Shown: piece by piece, positions 59,617-64,000 of the stretch
Layout of the letters: each line of letters opens with the position of its first letter
Position numbering within the stretch: the stretch's first letter is position 1
Assembly (NCBI GenBank): GCA_034687125.1
Contig: JAQGBZ010000190.1
Location: forward strand, 1-64,000
Length of the DNA stretch: 64,000 bases
From: Neelides folsomi
Lineage: Eukaryota > Arthropoda > Collembola > Neelipleona > Neelidae
Direction of reading: 5' to 3'
Translations under genes and position numbers: made by a program
The notes under the pieces: generated by a model
The model's input: only the letters and a program-made list of their open reading frames with translations
Database searches by the model: none
Told to the model about the DNA's origin: nothing

Positions 59617-61206
59617 ATGTTCAATTTAAATAAAATGCCATTAAAGATCAGACCATCAAACCTTAAAGTACTTTGCCGGCATTTACACAAAATATGCATT
59701 GTTGGGTCAGGACCTGCAGGTTTTTACGCAGCTCAACAACTTATAAAGGTACATTAAATGCTAAATCCATAATATTATAGATAATGATACTTGTAATATT
59801 TATATATTTTACAAATGTATAATTTCGTGCATATTCAGGGCAAAAAAGATGTCAAAGTTGATATCTTTGAAAAGCTTCCTGTCCCATTTGGCCTCGTTCG
59901 CTACGGAGTTGCCCCCGACCATCCCGAAGTTAAAAATGTGATCAATACTTTTCTCAATGTCTTGCAATCTCAATCAGTTCGGTTTTTTGGAAATTTGGAG
60001 ATTGGGAAAGAAATCACATTTTCTCATCTTACGTCCCATTATGATGCTATACTTTTAGTAAATTCTAAAATATGAATTCCAACACCAATAAATTCATCAA
60101 TTATATTTTTTTATTTTGGACATAATTTAATAGCTGAATATTTTAATTTTGTTTAGTGTTATGGATCATCTGAAGATCGAAAACTTGGAATTCCCGGTGA
60201 AAAGGATGTGATTTCTGGTCGAGAATTTGTTGGATGGTACAACGGGTTACCAGAGAATAAATCCTTAGGAATCGACCTCACAAAATCTTCAAGGGCTTTC
60301 ATCATTGGACAAGGAAATGTAGCTTTAGACATTTGTAGAATCCTCTTAAGCCCTCTGGATTCTCTTGCGAGGACTGATATTAGTAAACATGCCTTTGAAG
60401 CCTTAATTTCATCTAAAGTGAAAGAAGTGTTTGTATTTGGACGAAGAGGACCACTCCAAGTAGCTTTTACAATCAAAGAACTCCGAGAACTCATAAATCT
60501 CCCCCGTGTTTCGACATTAATAAGCAATGGAGATTTCGGTGATTTCGATGAAACCTCGTTGAGTCAAGTTCCAAGACCAAGGAAGAGATTGATGGAGCTT
60601 TTGTACAAAACATCAAATGAGAAGAAAGAATTGGAAGATAAGAAATTTCATTTGAAATTCTTTCGTTCTCCCCTTAAATATGAAAATGGTATTATGACCT
60701 TTGGAATCACGAAGCTTGATGGCGAAAGAGATATTTTAACGAGAGAAACAGAAATTCTCGAATCAGATCTCGTATTCAGAAGTATAGGGTACAAAGGTCG
60801 CTGTCTCTTTCCGCAACTCCCATTCGATGAGAAAAGTGGAATAATTCCCAATGTAAATGGGAAAGTTGAAAGAGGTAAAAAATAGCTGAGATAATTTGCA
60901 AGTTTAATTTCATTCTCTTTCTTTTTATTAGGAATTTATTGCTCCGGTTGGCTCGCATCTGGTCCTCGAGGCGTGATTCTTTCAACAATGCAAGATGCAT
61001 TTGTAGTAGCTAAGAAAATAATCGAAGATTTAGATTTAGGAGATAAATTGAATCGAAATGACAATGACATTATTGATTTATTACCCAAAGACAAGATGAT
61101 CACGACATTTAAAGATTATCTTAAAATCGCAGAGTTTGAGAAGAAGAGTGGAACAAAAGTAGTGACTATAGATGAGATGTTAAAGATTGCCAAAAATGGT
61201 AGTTAA
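59617..61206 (+). CDS. FDXR: NADPH:adrenodoxin (ferredoxin) oxidoreductase, mitochondrial (447 aa)
   Basis: It transfers electrons from NADPH via FAD to mitochondrial ferredoxin for Fe-S cluster and steroid synthesis. Four exons (59617-59748, 59839-60057, 60157-60874, 60932-61206) are in phase, 1344 nt. A short basic leader (MFNLNKMPLKIRPSNLKVLCR) leads directly into the FAD motif ICIVGSGPAGFYAAQ. Then come EKLPVPFGLVRYGVAPDHPEVKN, the NADPH site AFIIGQGNVALDICRILL, VFGRRGPLQVAFTIKELREL, LVFRSIGYKG and the C-terminal CSGWLASGPRGVILSTMQDA. All are diagnostic. In-frame ATGs at 59617 and 59635 are both possible starts; the first gives the longer presequence. Slightly shorter than vertebrate FDXR. 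Confidence 0.93.
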
Positions 61207-61645
61207 TTTGTGCTAATTAAATTATTATTTTTTTCTATAAACTATATTTAATTACTTTCATCAATATAATGGGATATTCATATAATATTTAATTGTTGTT
61301 GGTCGTTTTTTTCGAAAAACATAAAATTAACCATAAATTAATTTTATTCCATATTTGGCTCCATAAAAGCAATTCATTAGATCGCCAGGGTATTATGAAA
61401 CATTAATTCTTGCTTGTTGACTAAAAACTGATCCGTTTTACACGCCTAATATAAAATCCGAGGTTGTTTTTTCACAGAACATTTTTCTTCGTTCTAAAAT
61501 TTTAAATAGCAATTTTAATTAACTAATCGATTAAATAGTGTAGAGTCATTAACGCCAATTGACATCGTAGTTTTTATGCATACGGATTTTTCATATTATA
61601 ATCGAGTATAGCAATACAAAAGGTGTTCTCACCTCAAAAGAGAAA
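61207..61645. other. short intergenic region
   Basis: AT-rich promoter side of the DCUN1D gene; nothing else seen. Confidence 0.4.
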
Positions 61646-63165
61646 ATGGTGAGTGGATTAAATAAGATTAAAATTTAATTTTGCGAAGGACAAGGTCAAT
61701 ATTTATTTATAGCATCGTGGTTCCAATCGCTATTAATTGTTTATCTATTTAGCACAAATTGAAGTCCTCACAGAGAGATAAGGTGAAGAGGTTTCTCTCC
61801 TTCACCCAAACTACGGAGACGACGGCGATCCATTGTCTTAGCCAGCACGAATGGAAACTCGAACTCGCTTCCGACGCTTATTTTCAAAATCCTGAGATTT
61901 ATTACAGAGAAGGAAGTCAGCCGACTCATAACAGCAAAACGACTTCAGTTACAGTTGATAGAAAAAGGGTCGATCAGATCTTTAACAAATACAAAGGTGA
62001 GTCACCATTAAACTATGCAACGTGGTCGTAATAGAGTCATTTTAATTAAAGGAAATTTATCTTGGATTTCTATTAAATAATGTAACTTTGAAAGATTATA
62101 TGATATAGTGCCCCATATAGGTATTTTGTGACTAGATTTAAATTATTTGAATGGGTTAGTTTATTACCCTATATTCTATAAACAATAACATTTAGTGTTA
62201 ATGACCCCGATCAATGGCGCTTTAATCCTTTGTTTAAAACATACTATCAGTATTTATTTACACATTTGTTCTTATTGTTCTTTAATTCATACTTTGAACA
62301 ATTTAATGACAGTACCAAGTCAAAGAGTTTAGGTTATTAGATTATTAAATTTAAAATTAATTTAAAATTAATTTAAAATTAAACCGAATAAAAAGTTTAT
62401 TGAAAAATTTATTTCCATTAATTTAATTTTTTAGATCCGAACGAGTACGAGAAAATGGGAGCTGAAGGAATTTACCGGTTTTTGACAGACCTTTCATTAT
62501 CTCCCGATAGCCGCCTTGTACTAATACTTGCATGGAAGATGCGAGCCGGAACTCAATGTGAATTTACCAGAGATGAGTTCCAGCATGGATTTTATGATTT
62601 AGCGTAAATCTCCATATCCATTAAATCTTATTTAATGAAAATACTGTTATTGATTTTAAATTAATTTCTCAAATGTTATTCTTTCAGAGTTGATAGCTTA
62701 GACAAATTAAAAAGCAAATTGATAGCAGCCGAGTCCGAAACATTGCGTGATCCTGGGAAGTTTAGAGATTTGTACGTTTTCTCCTTCTCCTATGCCAAGA
62801 ATCCTACTCAAAAAGGAATTGAGTTGGATATGGCAATTCCTTATTGGAATATTCTCCTTAATGGCCGTTTCCATTTGCTTGCACTTTGGACACAGTTTTT
62901 GAATGTAAATGTTTTCCCTTATTTTGATGATCTATAATTCTATAATAATAAAAATCATTTTTTAATTGATTTTTTTGTTCTCTTATAGGAGCAACATAAG
63001 CGTTCAATCCCTCGCGATACTTGGATTCTCCTTCTCGACTTTTCAACCACAATCTCACCCGATTTGGTTAACTATGATGAAGAAGGAGCATGGCCCGTAC
63101 TCATTGATGATTTCGTTGAATGGGCGAGACCTCGGCTCACTAATTCCACATCTTCAACGTCTTAA
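61646..63165 (+). CDS. DCN1-like cullin neddylation factor (DCUN1D1/2 type, 269 aa)
   Basis: A co-E3 that promotes NEDD8 transfer from UBC12 to cullins. Five exons: 61646-61648 (only the ATG), 61753-61996, 62435-62603, 62688-62904 and 62989-63165, in phase, 810 nt. The joined start [20 protein letters not shown] matches the family N-terminus and justifies the ATG-only first exon. A UBA-like domain follows ([22 protein letters not shown], residues about 20-50). The C-terminal PONY domain has [51 protein letters not shown] and [18 protein letters not shown], the signature that binds cullin and UBC12. The length is close to the vertebrate 259. It could work with SCF ligases such as the F-box protein 3 kb upstream, though proximity is probably accidental. 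Confidence 0.93.
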
Positions 63166-63499
63166 CAAACAATTGGTGAAGTCTAGCTCCTCTCAAATAC
63201 TTACTAAATTAAATATTAAATCTACCTTCTTTTCATTTTCTCCTTTCACAATTAAACTCCTTTCCTCTTATTGTCGGAGATGAGATAAATAAAAAAATAT
63301 TTACAATATTCAGGTCTATTTTATTCTTTTTTTAATCATCATAGCAAAGGCAAGTACAAGAAAGAAAACGTGGCATCAAAAGGCAATATTAAAAAGCATA
63401 TTTATGTATTTGTAGATTTTAAAGTCTTAACTTATTTTTTAAAAAAATATTCTATTAAATTATTAATATAGGAAATCATTTTTGAAAGTCAGTGAGCAT
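63166..63499. other. convergent 3' intergenic region
   Basis: AT-rich; contains a plausible polyadenylation signal AATAAA near 63286. Confidence 0.4.
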
Positions 63500-64000
63500 T
63501 TAAATAGGAACTTGTTTTCCATTGGCTTCAAGGCATTTGTTAACTTCCTCACAACACTTTTCAAATATTTGATCCGTCGGTCCTTCAGCATTGATCGTCA
63601 CAACTTTGCTTTTATATTTTTTAATTACTGGCTCGGAGACTTTATGAAAGGTGTTGACTCTATATTTTATTGCCTCTTCCGACGAGTCGTCCGCTCTTCC
63701 TGATGTTTTGGCTCGTTTCGTTAAACGCTTGATCATCGTCTCATCACTAACTTCAAAATAAATGATGAGCGAAGGAGAACAAATCTGTTAAATTAGACAA
63801 AAAAACTTTGAACTTTTGTTCATTTGCCATATTCTAATTACTTTATTTAATTGATCAGTTAAATAACATATCCTGTGTAACATACTGGTATAATTATATT
63901 TTTGTATTTAAGTATATCTGTAAATATCATGATTGTACTTGTTTTTCAAATTCATCAGCTTGTTCTAATTCTCTTGGATAACCATCAATGAGATATCCAG
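63500..64000 (-). CDS. adenylate kinase (AK1-like), C-terminal part
   Basis: It interconverts AMP and ATP with 2 ADP in the cytosol. The gene runs off the right edge. Visible exons are about 64000-63939 and 63785-63500, joined in phase. The first gives GYLIDGYPRELEQADEFEKQ, the family DGYPR signature. The second gives SLIIYFEVSDETMIKRLTKRAKTSGRADD with the short-LID region and its arginines, then EPVIKKYKSKVVTINAEG and the tail GKQVPI. The short LID identifies an AK1/UMP-CMP-sized enzyme rather than AK2. AK1 fits slightly better than CMPK1. The P-loop is outside the window. Confidence 0.88.

Noticed and set aside
1..64000. Operon-like or clustered defence/biosynthetic system
   Set aside because: Genes are unrelated, on both strands, intron-containing and separated by AT-rich spacers. 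No tRNA, rRNA or CRISPR array was recognised by eye.

Overview
The window is nuclear DNA of an AT-rich animal, almost certainly an arthropod. Genes have many short GT-AG introns (often 60-120 bp), with signal-peptide cuticle-type proteins, a modular clotting-type serine protease and sperm or cilium genes. A non-mammalian F-box/LRR protein and the compact gene layout fit a springtail (Collembola) best, but that placement is an inference and was not tested. I rebuilt gene models by hand, joining exons by splice sites and checking that reading phase is kept across each junction.

Layout, left to right. 139-538 (-): a small two-exon gene of unknown function. 1667-3447 (-): a secreted Gly/Tyr/Pro-rich structural protein. 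7283-10867 (-): a modular trypsin-fold protease (signal peptide, Cys-rich module, sushi, S1 domain). 15556-16107 (+): a Cys-rich membrane-anchored protein. 16233-17241: a 1-kb inverted-repeat transposon. 18804-19253 (+): NDUFA1 of complex I. 19904-22532 (+): a KNL1/Spc105-type kinetochore scaffold. 23706-25352 (-): glyoxylate/hydroxypyruvate reductase. 25942-26601 (-): a cuticle protein. 26985-27398: a pogo-like miniature element that keeps a transposase fragment. 28255-30679 (+): RING1/Sce of PRC1.

32389-39954 (+): a 19-exon TDRD12/Yb-type piRNA factor (Tudor, helicase, CCCH, Tudor, Tudor, CS). 40543-43335 (-): PWP1, with a hAT-type miniature element in intron 1. 44012-45855 (-): a POT1-like telomere-binding OB-fold protein with an acidic tail. 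46650-49406 (+): an 883-residue Lys/Glu/Ser-rich unknown. 49856-50604 (-): a small Cys-rich unknown. 51614-52495 (+): inositol polyphosphate multikinase. 53238-55704 (+): an ODAD1/CCDC63-type outer dynein arm docking protein. 56258-58653 (+): F-box/LRR. 59617-61206 (+): adrenodoxin reductase. 61646-63165 (+): DCUN1D1-type neddylation factor. 63500-64000 (-): C-terminal part of an AK1-type adenylate kinase.

The genes are mostly unrelated housekeeping or tissue-specific loci, as expected for a eukaryotic chromosome, so there is no operon-like system. The items most worth following up are the chromosome-end and germline genes: the POT1-like protein in an arthropod-type genome, the TDRD12-like protein whose helicase motifs are degenerate, and the short KNL1-like scaffold. 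Next come the several small inverted-repeat transposons, two of which sit inside introns.
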